NCBI RefSeq assembly: GCF_013403875.1
Contig: NZ_JACBNX010000004.1
Coordinates: 62,001-126,000, forward strand
Direction: 5' to 3'
Length of the DNA: 64,000 nt
From: Burkholderia guangdongensis
GTDB taxonomy: Bacteria > Pseudomonadota > Gammaproteobacteria > Burkholderiales > Burkholderiaceae
Shown one piece after another: positions 1 through 10,345 of the stretch (its first letter is position 1; each line of letters opens with the position of its first letter). The position numbers and the translations under genes were made by a program. The notes beneath the pieces were generated by a model. That model was not told where the DNA came from. It ran no database searches and saw only the letters and a program-made list of their open reading frames with translations.

Positions 1-870
1 GTGCTCGGCCGGCTGCGCGGCGCGCCAGTCGGCGACCGCCGCGACCGCGATGAAGATGTCCGCGTCCGGCACCGCGTGCATCACCGCGTCGTGCATCTGC
101 TGCGCGGTCTGCACGTCCTCGCGGTACACGCCCCACGGCGTCGCCAACGCGACCGGGCCCGCGACGAGGTGCACGTCGGCGCCCGCCTGCTGCGCGGCGC
201 GCGCGAGCGCGAAGCCCATCTTGCCGCTCGAGCGGTTCGTGATCCCGCGCACCGGGTCGAGCGGTTCGAACGTCGGGCCGGCCGTGATCAGCACGCGGCG
301 GTGCACGAGCCGCTTCGGCTGGAAATGCGACACGATCGCTTCATAGATTGCTTCCGGTTCGAGCATCCGGCCGTCGCCGACCTCGCCGCATGCCTGCGCG
401 CCGGAATCGGGGCCGAGCACCGCGACGCCGTCCGCGCGCAGTTGCGCGACGTTGCGCTGCGTCGCCGGGTTCTGCCACATCTGGCGGTTCATCGCGGGCA
501 CGACGAGCAGCGGGCAGTCGCGCGCGACGCACAGCGTCGACAGCAGATCGTCCGCGAACCCGTGCGCGAGCTTCGCGAGGAAGTCGGTCGACGCGGGCGC
601 GATCACGATCGCGTCGGCTTCGCGCGACAGGTCGATGTGCGCCATGTTGTTGTCGATGCGTGCGTCCCACTGGCTCGTGTAGACGGGCCGGCCGGACAGC
701 GCCTGCATCGTGACGGGCGTGATGAACTGCGTGGCCGCTTCGGTCATCGCGACCTGCACGGTCGCGCCGGCTTTCGTCAGCAGGCGCGTGAGCTCGGCGA
801 TCTTGTAGCAGGCGATGCCGCCCGTCAGGCCGAGAACCAGATGCTTTCCTGCGAGTTCTGCGTGTGCCAA
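1..870 (-). CDS. coaBC: Bifunctional phosphopantothenoylcysteine decarboxylase / phosphopantothenate-cysteine ligase (3' end outside window)
   Basis: Two consecutive steps of coenzyme A synthesis: ligation of cysteine to 4'-phosphopantothenate, then decarboxylation to 4'-phosphopantetheine. The 290 visible residues hold the whole N-terminal flavoprotein decarboxylase domain, with the opening LVLGLTGGIACYK, the PAMNRQMW substrate-binding motif and the ACGEVGDGR segment with the active-site Cys, and the start of the ligase domain (VLITAGPTFEPLDPVRGITN). The rest of the ligase lies before base 1. The only start near the family N-terminus is TTG at 870, seven bases after GGAG; an ATG three bases upstream is out of frame and closes after 16 codons. 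It follows lspA on the same strand, the usual beta-proteobacterial order ileS-lspA-coaBC. Confidence 0.93.
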   Translation of the reverse strand, partial: MAHAELAGKHLVLGLTGGIACYKIAELTRLLTKAGATVQVAMTEAATQFITPVTMQALSGRPVYTSQWDARIDNNMAHIDLSREADAIVIAPASTDFLAKLAHGFADDLLSTLCVARDCPLLVVPAMNRQMWQNPATQRNVAQLRADGVAVLGPDSGAQACGEVGDGRMLEPEAIYEAIVSHFQPKRLVHRRVLITAGPTFEPLDPVRGITNRSSGKMGFALARAAQQAGADVHLVAGPVALATPWGVYREDVQTAQQMHDAVMHAVPDADIFIAVAAVADWRAAQPAEH

Positions 871-944
871 CTCATGTCTCCGTTGGGGGCGAGCGCGTCG
901 GCCGGCGCGCGGGCGCCGGCCGACGACGCAGAGTATGCGCTGCT

Positions 945-1460
945 TTAGCGCGCGCCGCGCACGCGACGCAGCTCGTCGTAGATCAGCAGCACCGCGCCGA
1001 CCGTGATCGCCGAGTCGGCGAGATTGAACGCGGGCCAGTGCCACGCGCCGACGTGGAAGTCGAGAAAGTCGATCACGTGGCCGTACATCACCCGGTCGAT
1101 CACGTTGCCGAGCGCGCCGCCGAGGATCAGCGCGAGCGCCAGGCTGAACAGGCGCTGATGGCCGTGGCGCTTCAGCAGCGCGCAGATCACGAGCGTCGCG
1201 ACGATGCCGAGCGCGGTGAACGCCCAGCGCTGCCAGCCGCTCGCGGTCGACAGGAAGCCGAACGCGGCGCCGCGGTTGTACACGAGCACGAGGCTGAAGA
1301 ACGACGTGAGCGCGTGCTGCGCGCCGTATGCGAACGTCTTCACGATCGCGATCTTCGACAGCTGATCGAACAGGATCACGATCAGCGACACGCCGAGCCA
1401 CGGCACGAGCGCGCCGCCCGTTGTGGAATTGCCGCGCGATTTCGTCATCGTTTTCGCCAT
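945..1460 (-). CDS. lspA: Lipoprotein signal peptidase (signal peptidase II)
   Basis: Inner-membrane aspartic protease that cuts the signal peptide from diacylglyceryl-prolipoproteins after Lgt has acted (lgt is also in this window, at 51081). The 171-residue protein has four hydrophobic segments (about 20-40, 55-72, 80-98, 140-160). The two catalytic aspartates sit in the family motifs GNVIDR (Asp122) and FNLADS (Asp149). Length is normal for the family. It starts on the base directly after the ileS stop, so it is co-transcribed with and probably translationally coupled to ileS, as in many proteobacteria. Confidence 0.97.
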   Translation of the reverse strand: MAKTMTKSRGNSTTGGALVPWLGVSLIVILFDQLSKIAIVKTFAYGAQHALTSFFSLVLVYNRGAAFGFLSTASGWQRWAFTALGIVATLVICALLKRHGHQRLFSLALALILGGALGNVIDRVMYGHVIDFLDFHVGAWHWPAFNLADSAITVGAVLLIYDELRRVRGAR

Positions 1461-4298
1461 TTACGCTGCGCTCCGGATTTCGCCGTTGTCGAACAGGTTC
1501 GAGAAGCAGCGGCCGCAGAGCGTCGGATGCTCGGCGTGCGTGCCGACGTCCGCGCGATAGTGCCAGCAGCGCTCGCATTTCTGGTACGCCGATGCCGCGA
1601 CGTCGACGCTTTCGTCCGCGACGTCGTCGACCTTCTCGACCGTCGCGGCCGACGTGATCAGCACGAACTTCAGGTCGTCGCCGAGGCTCGCGAGCGCGTC
1701 GTAGCGCGCGTCGCTCGCGCGCACGGTCACTTCGGCCTGCAGCGACGAGCCGATCCGGTTCGCGGTGCGCGCTTCCTCGAGCGCCTTCATGATGTCGCCG
1801 CGCACCGCGCGCAGCACGGCCCACTTGGCCGTCAGCTCGGCGGCGCCGGCGATCTCCGGATACGCGTAATACGTTTCGGTGAAGATCGTGTCGCTCGCCG
1901 GCTGGAACACCTTCCACGCTTCCTCGGCCGTGAACGACAGGAACGGCGCGAGCACGCGCAGCAGGCCCTGCGTCAGGTGATGGAGCGCCGTCTGCGCGGA
2001 GCGGCGGGCCTTCGAATCCGGCGCGCTCGTGTACAGGCGGTCCTTCAGCACGTCGAGGTAGAAGCCGCCGAGATCTTCCGAGCAGTACGTCTGCAGCTTC
2101 GCGACGACCGGGTGGAACTCGTACTTCTCGTAGTGCGCGAGCAGCTCGGTCTGCAGCTGCGCGGAGAACGCGACCGCGTAGCGGTCGATCTCGAGCCATT
2201 CCTCGGCCGGCACCGCGTGCTTCGCATAGTCGAAGTCCGACAGGTTCGCGAGCAGGAAGCGCAGCGTGTTGCGGATCCGGCGATAGCCTTCGGTCACGCG
2301 CTTCAGGATCTCCTCGGAGATCGCGAGCTCGCCCGAGTAGTCGGTCGACGCGATCCACAGGCGGATGATCTCCGCGCCGAGGCGGTTCGCGACCTCGTGC
2401 GGATCGACGCCGTTGCCGAGCGACTTGCTCATCTTGCGGCCTTCGCCGTCGACGGTGAAGCCGTGCGTGAGCAGGCCCTTGTACGGCGCGCGGCCGTCGA
2501 GCATCGACGCGGTCAGCAGCGACGAGTGGAACCAGCCGCGGTGCTGGTCCGAGCCTTCGAGATACAGGTCGGCCGGGAACTGCAGATCGTGCGCGTGCGA
2601 GCGGCGCAGCACGTGCCAGTGCGTGGTGCCCGAGTCGAACCACACGTCGAGCGTGTCGCGGTTCTTTTCGTACATGTTCGCGTCATCGCCGATCAGCTCG
2701 CGCGCATCGAGCGTCTGCCATGCCTCGATGCCGGCCGCTTCGACGCGCTTCGCGACGGCCTCGAGCAGCTCGAGCGTGCGCGGATGCAGCTCGCCCGTTT
2801 CCTTGTGCACGAAGAACGCCATCGGCACGCCCCACTGGCGCTGACGCGACAGCGTCCAGTCCGGGCGGTTCGCGATCATGCTGTAGAGGCGCTGCTGGCC
2901 CCACGACGGATAGAACGCGGTCGCGTCGACTGCCGCGAGCGCGGTTTCGCGCAGCGTGCCGGCGCCGTCGTTCGGTTTCACGTCCATCCCGGCGAACCAC
3001 TGCGACGTCGCGCGGTAGATGATCGGCGTCTTGTGGCGCCAGCAGTGCATGTAGCTGTGCGTGTACTTCTCGTTGCGCAGCAGCGTGCCGGCCGCGTTCA
3101 GCGCGTCGACGACCTTCGGGTTCGCATCCCAGATCGTGAGGCCGCCGAACAGCGGCAGCGACTCGATGTAGCGGCCGTCGCCCATCACCGGGTTGATGAT
3201 GTCGGAATCCGTCATCCCGTGCGCCTTGCACGACTGGAAATCCTCGACGCCGTACGCGGGCGACGAGTGCACGACGCCGGTGCCGGTGTCGGTCGTCACG
3301 TAGTCGCCGAGGTAGACGGGCGCGGTGCGCTTGTAGCCCGGATGCGCGGCCGCGAGCGGGTGATGGAAGCGCAGGTTCGCGAGCTTCTCGCCGCGCGTCG
3401 TCGCGACGATCGTGCCGGTCAGCTTGAACTCCTGCATGCACGCGGCGACGCGCTCTTCCGCGATGATCAGCAGCCCGCGTTCGGTGTCGACGAGCGCATA
3501 GACGATCTCGGGATGCAGGTTCAGCGCCTGGTTCGCGGGAATCGTCCACGGCGTCGTGGTCCAGATCACGATCCCGCCCTCCGTGCGCGGCAGCGCGGCG
3601 AGGCCGAACGCCTTCGCGGTTCGGTCGGGCTCGGCGAACGGGAACATCACGTCGATCGTCGGGTCGGTGCGGTCCTTGTACTCGACCTCGGCTTCCGCGA
3701 GCGCGGAGCCGCAGTCGAAGCACCAGTTCACCGGCTTGAGCCCGCGATACACGTAGCCCTTCTCGATGATCTTGCCGAGCGCGCGGATTTCCTCGGCCTC
3801 GTTGACGAAGTTCATCGTCTTGTACGGATTGCCCCAGTCGCCGAGCACGCCGAGCCGCTTGAAGCCGGCCTTCTGCTTCTCGATCTGCTCGCTCGCGTAC
3901 GTGCGCGCCTTGCTCATCACCTCGGCCGCGGGCAGCGACTTGCCGAACTGCTTCTCGATCTGGATCTCGATCGGCATGCCGTGGCAGTCCCAGCCGGGCA
4001 CGTACGGCGCGTCGAAGCCGGCCATGTTGCGCGACTTCACGACCATGTCCTTCAGAATCTTGTTGACCGCGTGGCCGAGGTGGATGTCGCCGTTCGCGTA
4101 CGGCGGGCCGTCGTGCAGGATGAACTTCGGCCGGCCCTTGCTGGCCGCGCGGATCTTCTCGTAGATCCCGCGCTCCTCCCACTCCCTGACCCACTGCGGC
4201 TCGCGCTTCGGCAGGTCGCCGCGCATCGGGAACGGCGTGTCGAGCAGGTTGACCGGATACTTCGCCTGCGGTTTCGAATCGGCTTTCTTGTTGCTCAT
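1461..4298 (-). CDS. ileS: Isoleucyl-tRNA synthetase
   Basis: Class I aminoacyl-tRNA synthetase that charges tRNA-Ile and edits misactivated valine. It has 945 residues, typical of the bacterial enzyme. Visible motifs are the HIGH-type HLGH at residues 73-76 after PPYANGD, the KMSKS loop near residue 620, and a C-terminal zinc site of paired cysteines (CERC and CGRC, about residues 905-930). The start is ATG at 4298, giving the usual N-terminus rich in Lys before [15 protein letters not shown]. It heads the group ileS-lspA-coaBC. A very long open frame on the opposite strand (864-4316) is a codon-bias shadow of this gene. Confidence 0.98.
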   Translation of the reverse strand: MSNKKADSKPQAKYPVNLLDTPFPMRGDLPKREPQWVREWEERGIYEKIRAASKGRPKFILHDGPPYANGDIHLGHAVNKILKDMVVKSRNMAGFDAPYVPGWDCHGMPIEIQIEKQFGKSLPAAEVMSKARTYASEQIEKQKAGFKRLGVLGDWGNPYKTMNFVNEAEEIRALGKIIEKGYVYRGLKPVNWCFDCGSALAEAEVEYKDRTDPTIDVMFPFAEPDRTAKAFGLAALPRTEGGIVIWTTTPWTIPANQALNLHPEIVYALVDTERGLLIIAEERVAACMQEFKLTGTIVATTRGEKLANLRFHHPLAAAHPGYKRTAPVYLGDYVTTDTGTGVVHSSPAYGVEDFQSCKAHGMTDSDIINPVMGDGRYIESLPLFGGLTIWDANPKVVDALNAAGTLLRNEKYTHSYMHCWRHKTPIIYRATSQWFAGMDVKPNDGAGTLRETALAAVDATAFYPSWGQQRLYSMIANRPDWTLSRQRQWGVPMAFFVHKETGELHPRTLELLEAVAKRVEAAGIEAWQTLDARELIGDDANMYEKNRDTLDVWFDSGTTHWHVLRRSHAHDLQFPADLYLEGSDQHRGWFHSSLLTASMLDGRAPYKGLLTHGFTVDGEGRKMSKSLGNGVDPHEVANRLGAEIIRLWIASTDYSGELAISEEILKRVTEGYRRIRNTLRFLLANLSDFDYAKHAVPAEEWLEIDRYAVAFSAQLQTELLAHYEKYEFHPVVAKLQTYCSEDLGGFYLDVLKDRLYTSAPDSKARRSAQTALHHLTQGLLRVLAPFLSFTAEEAWKVFQPASDTIFTETYYAYPEIAGAAELTAKWAVLRAVRGDIMKALEEARTANRIGSSLQAEVTVRASDARYDALASLGDDLKFVLITSAATVEKVDDVADESVDVAASAYQKCERCWHYRADVGTHAEHPTLCGRCFSNLFDNGEIRSAA

Positions 4299-4368
4299 GG
4301 TGAGATCGCTATCTGAATCGAGGGACGCTCGTGCGTCGTGAATCGGGGGCGTTGACGCGCGCGCTCGC

Positions 4369-4392
4369 GCGTCATGGCGTCATGGCGTCATG
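4369..4392. repeat. 8-bp tandem repeat, three copies
   Basis: Three exact copies of GCGTCATG lie in the 133-bp gap between the ileS start and the ribF stop. No gene is visible in this gap. The copy number is the kind that varies by replication slippage. Confidence 0.7.
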
Positions 4393-4431
4393 CGGCGTCG
4401 GCGGCGCCGTGCGCCGTCGTCCGGCGGAGAA

Positions 4432-5418
4432 TCAGCTAATTCGGTCGGTTGCCGACGTCGAGAAGCCGGTCGCGCAACTGCCCGGCGCGTGTTCCGCGAA
4501 ATACGCGCGTGCGTTCGCGACGTCCTGCGCGATCGCGCGCGACAGCGCCTCGAGATCGTCGAACTTCGCCTCGTCGCGCAGCTTCTTCAGGAATTCGACG
4601 CGCACGAGCTTGCCGTACGCGTCGCCGTGCCAGTCGAGCAGGTGGACTTCGAGCAGCACGCGGCCCGAATCGACGACGGTCGGGCGCAGCCCGAGGCTCG
4701 CGACGCCGGGCAGCGGCGTGTCGCCGAGCCCGTGCACCTGGACGACGAGGATCCCGGCGAGGGCCGGCCGCTTGTGCGCGATCGGCAGGTTCAGCGTCGG
4801 GAAGCCGAGGTCGCGGCCGAGCTTCAGCCCGTGCGTCACGTGGCCGCTGATCGCGTAGCCGTGGCCGAGCGCCTGCGCGGCCGTGGCGAGATCGCCGGCC
4901 GCGAGCGCGGCGCGCACGCCGGAGCTCGAGATCCGCTGGCCGCCCGGATCGACGATCGTGCCCATCTGCTCGACGTCGAAGCCGTGCCGCTCGCCCGCCG
5001 CGCGCAGCGACTCGAACGTGCCCGCGCGCTTCGCGCCGTAGCGGAAATCGTCGCCGACCATCATCCAGCGCGTGTGCAGCCCGCCGACGAGCGTATGCTC
5101 GACGAACGTCTCGGGCGACTGGCTCGCGAACGAGTGATTGAAGTGCTCGACGACGACGCGGTCGACGCCGTGGTCGCGCAACGCTTCGAGCTTGTCGCGC
5201 AGCATCGCGATCCGCGGGGGGGCAGCGGCCGGATTGAAGAACTCGCGCGGATGGGGCTCGAAGGTCATCACGCAGACCGGCAGCCCGCGCGCGTCCGCTG
5301 CCGCGCGCACGCGCGCGAGCAGGGCCTGGTGGCCGCGATGGACACCGTCGAAGTTGCCGATCGTCAGCGCGCAGGGCGCGCGGCTTTCGGCGTTGGGCAG
5401 GCCGCGGAAGACTTTCAC
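4432..5418 (-). CDS. ribF: Bifunctional riboflavin kinase / FAD synthetase
   Basis: Makes FMN from riboflavin and ATP, then adenylates FMN to FAD, in the cytoplasm. The 328-residue product has the N-terminal nucleotidyltransferase domain (LTIGNFDGVHRGHQ near residue 20, and the SSSGVR motif before the linker) and a C-terminal riboflavin kinase domain (GHVTHGLKLGRDLGFPTLNL, then EVHLLDW). I chose the GTG at 5418 because it gives the family N-terminus KVFRGLP; the open frame runs upstream without stops but that part overlaps purN on the other strand and is not conserved. It precedes ileS with a 133-bp gap. Confidence 0.95.
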   Translation of the reverse strand: MKVFRGLPNAESRAPCALTIGNFDGVHRGHQALLARVRAAADARGLPVCVMTFEPHPREFFNPAAAPPRIAMLRDKLEALRDHGVDRVVVEHFNHSFASQSPETFVEHTLVGGLHTRWMMVGDDFRYGAKRAGTFESLRAAGERHGFDVEQMGTIVDPGGQRISSSGVRAALAAGDLATAAQALGHGYAISGHVTHGLKLGRDLGFPTLNLPIAHKRPALAGILVVQVHGLGDTPLPGVASLGLRPTVVDSGRVLLEVHLLDWHGDAYGKLVRVEFLKKLRDEAKFDDLEALSRAIAQDVANARAYFAEHAPGSCATGFSTSATDRIS

Positions 5419-5541
5419 GATAGTGAGTGGCAGCGTCGGGGAACGGGCAGGGGATCCCGCAAAGCAGAAGATTATAAACGTTCGGGCGGACGGGCGGCTC
5501 GGCGCGCCGGAAACCGCATGGCCGAATGGTAAAATCCGCGG

Positions 5542-6204
5542 ATGAAAAATCTCGTCATCCTGATCTCCGGTCGCGGCAGCAACATGGAGGCCATCGTCCG
5601 CGCGTGCGCGGACGAAGCGTGGCCCGCCCGCATCGCCGCCGTGATCGCCAACCGGCCCGACGCGGCCGGTCTCGCATTTGCCGCGTCGCGCGGCATCCCG
5701 ACCGCGGTCGTCGACCACCGCGCGTTCGACGGCCGCGACAGCTTCGACACCGCGCTCGCGGCCGAGATCGACCGCTTCGGCGCCGATCTCGTGATCCTCG
5801 CGGGCTTCATGCGCATCCTGACGCCGGCCTTCGTCCAGCGCTACGAGGGCCGGATGCTGAACGTCCACCCGTCGCTGCTGCCGAGCTTCAAGGGCGTGCA
5901 CACGCACCAGCAGGCGCTCGACGCGGGCGTCGCGCTGCACGGCGCGAGCGTGCATTTCGTGATTCCCGAGCTCGACAGCGGCGCGATCGTCGCGCAGGGC
6001 GCGGTGCCGGTGCGCGCCGGCGACGACGCCGACGCGCTCGCGAAAAGGGTGCTCGCGGTCGAGCACGTGCTGTATCCGCGCGCGGTGCGCTGGTTCGTCG
6101 ACGGCAAGCTGCGCCTCGACGGGAGCCGCGCGGTGGTCGCGCCGGACGAGAACCGCTGGATCTTCGCGGACGATACGAACGTAAAAACGAGCGAGAACGT
6201 ATGA
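5542..6204 (+). CDS. purN: Phosphoribosylglycinamide formyltransferase
   Basis: Third step of de novo purine synthesis: transfers a formyl group from 10-formyltetrahydrofolate to glycinamide ribonucleotide. The 220 residues show the N-terminal ISGRGSNMEA phosphate-binding loop and the catalytic triad in family context: Asn107 and His109 in LNVHPSLLPSFKG, and Asp145 in PELDSGAIV. Length is normal. It diverges from ribF across about 120 bp. Its stop overlaps the start of the methyltransferase gene by ATGA, so the two are translationally coupled. Confidence 0.97.
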   Translation: MKNLVILISGRGSNMEAIVRACADEAWPARIAAVIANRPDAAGLAFAASRGIPTAVVDHRAFDGRDSFDTALAAEIDRFGADLVILAGFMRILTPAFVQRYEGRMLNVHPSLLPSFKGVHTHQQALDAGVALHGASVHFVIPELDSGAIVAQGAVPVRAGDDADALAKRVLAVEHVLYPRAVRWFVDGKLRLDGSRAVVAPDENRWIFADDTNVKTSENV

Positions 6205-7463
6205 AACTGCACGGTTTCCTGATCGGCCAGACCGAGACGCTGCTGGCCGAGGTGCTGAAATTCGCGGGCCCGGCCGACGCGACGACGAGCCGCTTCTTTC
6301 GCGCGCACCCGAAGCTCGGGCACGCGGAGCGCGGCGTGATCGCCGAGGCGGTGTTCGCGGTGCTGCGCCGCAAGATGGAGTATGGGCATCTCGCCGAGAG
6401 CGGCAGCGGCAGCCCGGCGCGGCGGCTCGCGCTGCTCGGGCTGATGCAGACGAACGGCCGCGGCGCGCTGCGGCCGTTCGTGTCGGAGGCCGAGCACGCG
6501 TGGCTCGAGCACGTGTCGAAGATCGATCCGGCGAGCCTGCCGCTGCGCGTGCGCACGAACCTGCCGGACTGGATCCACCAGGCGCTCGCGACGCGCTTCG
6601 ACGCGGCCGAACTCGCGCAGCTCGCCGCCGCGCTGAATTATCCGGCGCCGCTCGACCTGCGCGCGAACGCGCAGAAGGCGACGCGCGACCAGGTGCTCGC
6701 CGCGCTGAAGGCGTCCGGCATCGAGGCGGGCGCGACGCCGTTCGCGCCGTACGGCGTGCGCGTCGTCGGCAAGCCCGCGCTGACGAAGCTCGCGCTGTTC
6801 ACGGACGGAATGATCGAGGTGCAGGACGAGGGCAGCCAGCTGCTCTGTTCGCTGGTCGCGCCGAAGCGCGGCGAGATGGTCGTCGATTTCTGCGCGGGCG
6901 CCGGCGGCAAGACGCTCGCGCTCGGCGCGGCGATGCGCTCGACCGGGCGCCTGTACGCGTTCGACGTGTCCGAGAAGCGGCTCGCGAAGCTGAAGCCGCG
7001 GCTCGCGAGAAGCGGGCTGTCGAACGTGAACCCGGTGCTGATCGACAGCGAGCACGACGCGAAGATCAAGCGGCTCGCGGGCAAGATCGACCGCGTGCTC
7101 GTCGACGCGCCGTGCAGCGGCCTCGGCACGCTGCGCCGCAATCCGGACCTGAAGTGGCGCCAGTCGCCCGCGTCGATCGACGAGCTGCGGCCGAAGCAGG
7201 CGTCGATCCTCGCGAGCGCCGCACGCCTCGTGAAGCCGGGCGGCCGGCTCGTCTACGCGACCTGCAGCGTGCTCGACGCCGAGAACGAGCAGATCGTCGC
7301 GCAGTTCGTCGCCGATCACCCGGAATTCGTGCTCGTGCCCGCGCAGCAGGTGCTCGCCGACCAGCGGATCACGCTCGAAACCGGCGATTACCTGTCGCTG
7401 TGGCCGCACCGCCATGCGACCGACGGCTTCTTCGCGGCGGTGCTCGAGCGGCGCGCGCGCTGA
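6201..7463 (+). CDS. RsmB-type 16S rRNA (cytosine-C5) methyltransferase
   Basis: SAM-dependent RNA m5C methyltransferase of the NOL1/NOP2/Sun family, closest in architecture to RsmB (16S C967). The 420-residue protein has an N-terminal helical region (NusB-like RNA-binding part) and a C-terminal Rossmann domain with VVDFCAGAGGKTLAL, the first conserved cysteine in VDAPCSGLGTLRR (Cys305) and the second in YATCSVLDAENE (Cys355). Both cysteines are needed by the family mechanism. The start ATG overlaps the purN stop. The target base cannot be told from sequence alone, so the gene symbol is left open. Confidence 0.9.
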   Translation: MKLHGFLIGQTETLLAEVLKFAGPADATTSRFFRAHPKLGHAERGVIAEAVFAVLRRKMEYGHLAESGSGSPARRLALLGLMQTNGRGALRPFVSEAEHAWLEHVSKIDPASLPLRVRTNLPDWIHQALATRFDAAELAQLAAALNYPAPLDLRANAQKATRDQVLAALKASGIEAGATPFAPYGVRVVGKPALTKLALFTDGMIEVQDEGSQLLCSLVAPKRGEMVVDFCAGAGGKTLALGAAMRSTGRLYAFDVSEKRLAKLKPRLARSGLSNVNPVLIDSEHDAKIKRLAGKIDRVLVDAPCSGLGTLRRNPDLKWRQSPASIDELRPKQASILASAARLVKPGGRLVYATCSVLDAENEQIVAQFVADHPEFVLVPAQQVLADQRITLETGDYLSLWPHRHATDGFFAAVLERRAR

Positions 7464-7481
7464 CGGCGACGATTTCGTCCG

Positions 7482-8828
7482 ATGATAGACGGTCGGCTGT
7501 TCGCGCGCCGTGTCGCGGCGGTGATCCAGGATTTCAACGAGCCCGCGACGGTCTGGCAGCTCGGCGTGCTCGCCGGCGCGCTCGGCCTCGCGTGGGTCGT
7601 TGCGCGCTTTTTGCGCGGCCGCCTCGACGCGCGGCGCCGCGCGGCCGGGCGCCGGCCGGGTGCCGGCGCGCGGAGCCTGAACCGCGCGATCTTCCCGCTG
7701 ATCGGCGGCGTGTTCGTGTCGATCGCGCAGGCCGCGCTCGACGGCGTGATGCCGACGGCGGTGCTGTCGCTCGCGCTCGTGCCGCTCGTCGGCATCGGCC
7801 TCATCTACATCCTGTTCTTCGTCGCGCGCCGCGTGTTCGCGCGCGACGGCAGCACGTACGCGTGGCTGTCGATCGTCGAGAAGATCGTGTCGGTCGTGAT
7901 CTGGGCCGGGATGGCGTTCACGGTGCTCGGCATCCAGCGCGACGTGCTGCAGTGGCTCGACAGCGTGCAGTTCCGCGTCGCGAACGCGCACCTGACGCTG
8001 CTGTCGGTGCTGTCGGGCGCGCTGTGGATCTGCGTGACGCTGATCGTCGCGATGTGGCTCGGCTCGATGCTCGAGGATCGCCTCGCGCGCGCGAGCACGC
8101 TCGACGCGAACCTGAAGGTCGTGCTGTCGCGGATCGGCCGCGCGCTGCTCGTCGTCGCGGCGGTGCTGATCGGGCTGTCGCTCGTCGGCATCGACGTGAC
8201 GGTGCTCGGCGTGTTCGGCGGCGCGCTCGGCGTCGGGCTCGGCTTCGGGCTGCAGAAGATCGCGAGCAACTACGTGTCCGGCTTCATCATCCTGCTCGAC
8301 CGGTCGCTGCGGCTCGGCGACGCGATCAGCGTCGGCGGGCTGAACGGCATCGTCACGCAGATCCGCACGCGCTACACGGTCGTGCGCGGCCTCGACGGCA
8401 ACGAGACGCTGATCCCGAACGAGAAGCTGATCACCGACGTCGTGCAGAACCAGTCGTCGTACCAGACGCGCGGCTACGCGAAGCTCGCGGTGCAGGTCGC
8501 GTACACGAGCGACGTCGAGGCGGCGCTCGCGTTGCTCGCCGACGCGGCGAAAGGCGTGCCGCGCGTGCTGGGCGAGCCGGCGCCGACGCCGTATCTGGCG
8601 GGCTTCGGCGCGGACGGCATCAATCTCGAGCTCGGCTTCTGGATCGAGGACGCCGCGAAGGGCACGTCGGGCGTGCGCTCGACGGTGAACCGGAACATCT
8701 GGCGCCTTTTTTCGGAGCACGGGATCTCGATTCCGTTCCCGCAGCGCGAGGTGCGCGTCGTCGGGCTGCCGGACGGCTTCGCGGGCCGCGCGCAGGCGGA
8801 CGGCGACGCGGATCGCGTACACGAGTAA
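7482..8828 (+). CDS. Mechanosensitive ion channel, MscS family
   Basis: Inner-membrane channel that opens on membrane tension during osmotic downshock. The 448 residues contain about five N-terminal hydrophobic helices, then the MscS core: a Gly/Ala-rich pore helix (GVFGGALGVGLGFGLQKIASNYVSG) followed by the beta domain (LLDRSLRLGDAISVGGLNGIVTQI and ETLIPNEKLITDVVQN) and a C-terminal alpha/beta vestibule domain. It is longer than E. coli MscS (286) because of extra N-terminal helices. It begins 18 bp after the methyltransferase stop on the same strand. A second in-frame open frame on the minus strand here is a shadow. Confidence 0.93.
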   Translation: MIDGRLFARRVAAVIQDFNEPATVWQLGVLAGALGLAWVVARFLRGRLDARRRAAGRRPGAGARSLNRAIFPLIGGVFVSIAQAALDGVMPTAVLSLALVPLVGIGLIYILFFVARRVFARDGSTYAWLSIVEKIVSVVIWAGMAFTVLGIQRDVLQWLDSVQFRVANAHLTLLSVLSGALWICVTLIVAMWLGSMLEDRLARASTLDANLKVVLSRIGRALLVVAAVLIGLSLVGIDVTVLGVFGGALGVGLGFGLQKIASNYVSGFIILLDRSLRLGDAISVGGLNGIVTQIRTRYTVVRGLDGNETLIPNEKLITDVVQNQSSYQTRGYAKLAVQVAYTSDVEAALALLADAAKGVPRVLGEPAPTPYLAGFGADGINLELGFWIEDAAKGTSGVRSTVNRNIWRLFSEHGISIPFPQREVRVVGLPDGFAGRAQADGDADRVHE

Positions 8829-9040
8829 GGTAGCCAAAAGCGCGGCCAAAAGCGGATTGTCAGGCGGAGAACGTCCGTACATGGACTGCCAGACGTTGCG
8901 AACCGTCAAGAAATATTCATTTTTTACAAAGACTTGGATCGAATGCAGTAAAATTCTGGTCTATCGTTCTGCACGCTTTCATTTTTCTGACGCCCGGCCG
9001 TGTGGCCGGCGCCACTTTCACACCGCAGGTAACCGACTTG

Positions 9041-10237
9041 TTGAATTCCCTGTCCGATTTTCTTGCCCACGGGCTGCTGCACTTCTCGTGGTGGCAGATC
9101 GTGCTGTTCGCGCTTGCCGTCACGCACGTGACGATCATCGGCGTGACCGTCTATCTGCATCGCTGCCAGGCACACCGCGCGCTGGATCTTCATCCGATCG
9201 CGAGCCACTTCTTCCGCGCATGGCTGTGGGCGACCACCGGCATGCTGACCGGCCAGTGGGCCGCGATCCATCGCAAGCATCACGCGAAGTGCGAGACCGA
9301 GGAAGATCCGCACAGCCCGCAGACGCGCGGCATCTGGAAGGTGCTGCTCGAGGGCGCCGAGCTCTATCGCGCGGAGGCGAAGAACGAGGAAACGCTGCGC
9401 AAGTTCAGCCACGGCACGCCGAACGACTGGCTCGAGCGCAACGTCTACTCGAAGTACCCGATTCTCGGCATTAGCCTGATGATGGTGATCGACGTCGCGC
9501 TGTTCGGCCTCGTCGGCCTGACCGTCTGGGCGGTGCAGATGATCTGGATCCCGTTCTGGGCGGCCGGCGTGATCAACGGCCTCGGCCACTTCTGGGGCTA
9601 TCGCAACTTCAACTCGGCCGACGCGAGCACGAACCTGATTCCGTGGGGCATCGTGATCGGCGGCGAGGAACTGCACAACAACCACCACACGTTCGCGACG
9701 TCGGCGAAGCTGTCGAACAAGTGGTACGAGTTCGACATCGGCTGGATGTACATCCGGATCATGTCGGCGCTCGGGCTCGCGAAGGTCAAGAAGATCGCGC
9801 CGACGCCGCGCCTGAAGGCCGGCAAGGCCGTGCTCGATCAGGAAACGCTGCAGGCCGTGTTGTCGAATCGCTACGAAGTGATGGCGCGTTACGGCAAGGC
9901 GGTGAAGCGTGCGTATCGCCAGGAGCTCGCGCGTCTGAAGGAGCTCGGCGCCGCGCGCGAGAAGTATCAATTGATGCGCGGCGCGCGCAAGTGGTTCCAC
10001 AAGGACGAAGACGGCCTCGACGAGCCGCAGAAGCGCCTGCTGCCGGAAATCTTCGCGAACAGCCAGAAACTGCAGACGTACTTCCAGCTCCGCCAGGATC
10101 TCGCGGCGATCTGGGATCGCTCGACCGCGTCGCGCGAACAGCTGCTCGTCCAGTTGCAGGACTGGTGCCATCGCGCCGAGCAAAGCGGCATCAAGGCGCT
10201 GCAGGAATTTGCGTCGCGTCTGCGCCGCTACGCGTAA
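9041..10237 (+). CDS. Membrane fatty acid desaturase (acyl delta-9 type)
   Basis: Di-iron membrane enzyme that puts a cis double bond into acyl chains, adjusting membrane fluidity. All three histidine boxes are present: HRCQAH, HRKHH and HNNHH. Hydrophobic segments surround them, and a charged helical tail of about 150 residues follows (after RMMSALGLAKVKKIAPTPR-like sequence), common in the beta-proteobacterial version. There is no good ATG; candidates are GTG at 9002, TTG at 9038 and TTG at 9041. An AGG at 9027 sits 8-11 bases before the two TTGs, and the N-terminus beginning LNSLSDFLAHG fits relatives, so I favour 9041. The 200 bp upstream are A+T-rich and probably hold its promoter. A strong terminator follows. 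Confidence 0.92.
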   Translation: MNSLSDFLAHGLLHFSWWQIVLFALAVTHVTIIGVTVYLHRCQAHRALDLHPIASHFFRAWLWATTGMLTGQWAAIHRKHHAKCETEEDPHSPQTRGIWKVLLEGAELYRAEAKNEETLRKFSHGTPNDWLERNVYSKYPILGISLMMVIDVALFGLVGLTVWAVQMIWIPFWAAGVINGLGHFWGYRNFNSADASTNLIPWGIVIGGEELHNNHHTFATSAKLSNKWYEFDIGWMYIRIMSALGLAKVKKIAPTPRLKAGKAVLDQETLQAVLSNRYEVMARYGKAVKRAYRQELARLKELGAAREKYQLMRGARKWFHKDEDGLDEPQKRLLPEIFANSQKLQTYFQLRQDLAAIWDRSTASREQLLVQLQDWCHRAEQSGIKALQEFASRLRRYA

Positions 10238-10269
10238 TCTGAAATCGATTAGAATTCGAGGACGTCACA

Positions 10270-10297
10270 AACCCCGCGTTGGCGGGGTTTTTTCTTT
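10270..10297 (+). terminator. Intrinsic terminator after the desaturase gene
   Basis: Perfect 8-bp stem (AACCCCGC / GCGGGGTT) with a GTTG loop, followed by a run of T residues. It lies 33 bp after the desaturase stop and before nadA, separating the two units. Confidence 0.9.
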
Positions 10298-10345
10298 TGA
10301 GCCGTCCATTTCGAGCGGCGGATCAGCAGGGCTGAGGAGATGATG

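Noticed and set aside
864-4316. 1150-codon open frame on the plus strand
   Set aside because: Antisense to ileS in the frame that mirrors its codon bias; composition is Arg/Val/Asp-rich with no domain.
5841-8909. 1022-codon open frame on the minus strand
   Set aside because: Lies antisense to purN, the rRNA methyltransferase and the MscS channel, all of which have clear motifs; product is low-complexity Arg/Glu/Ala.
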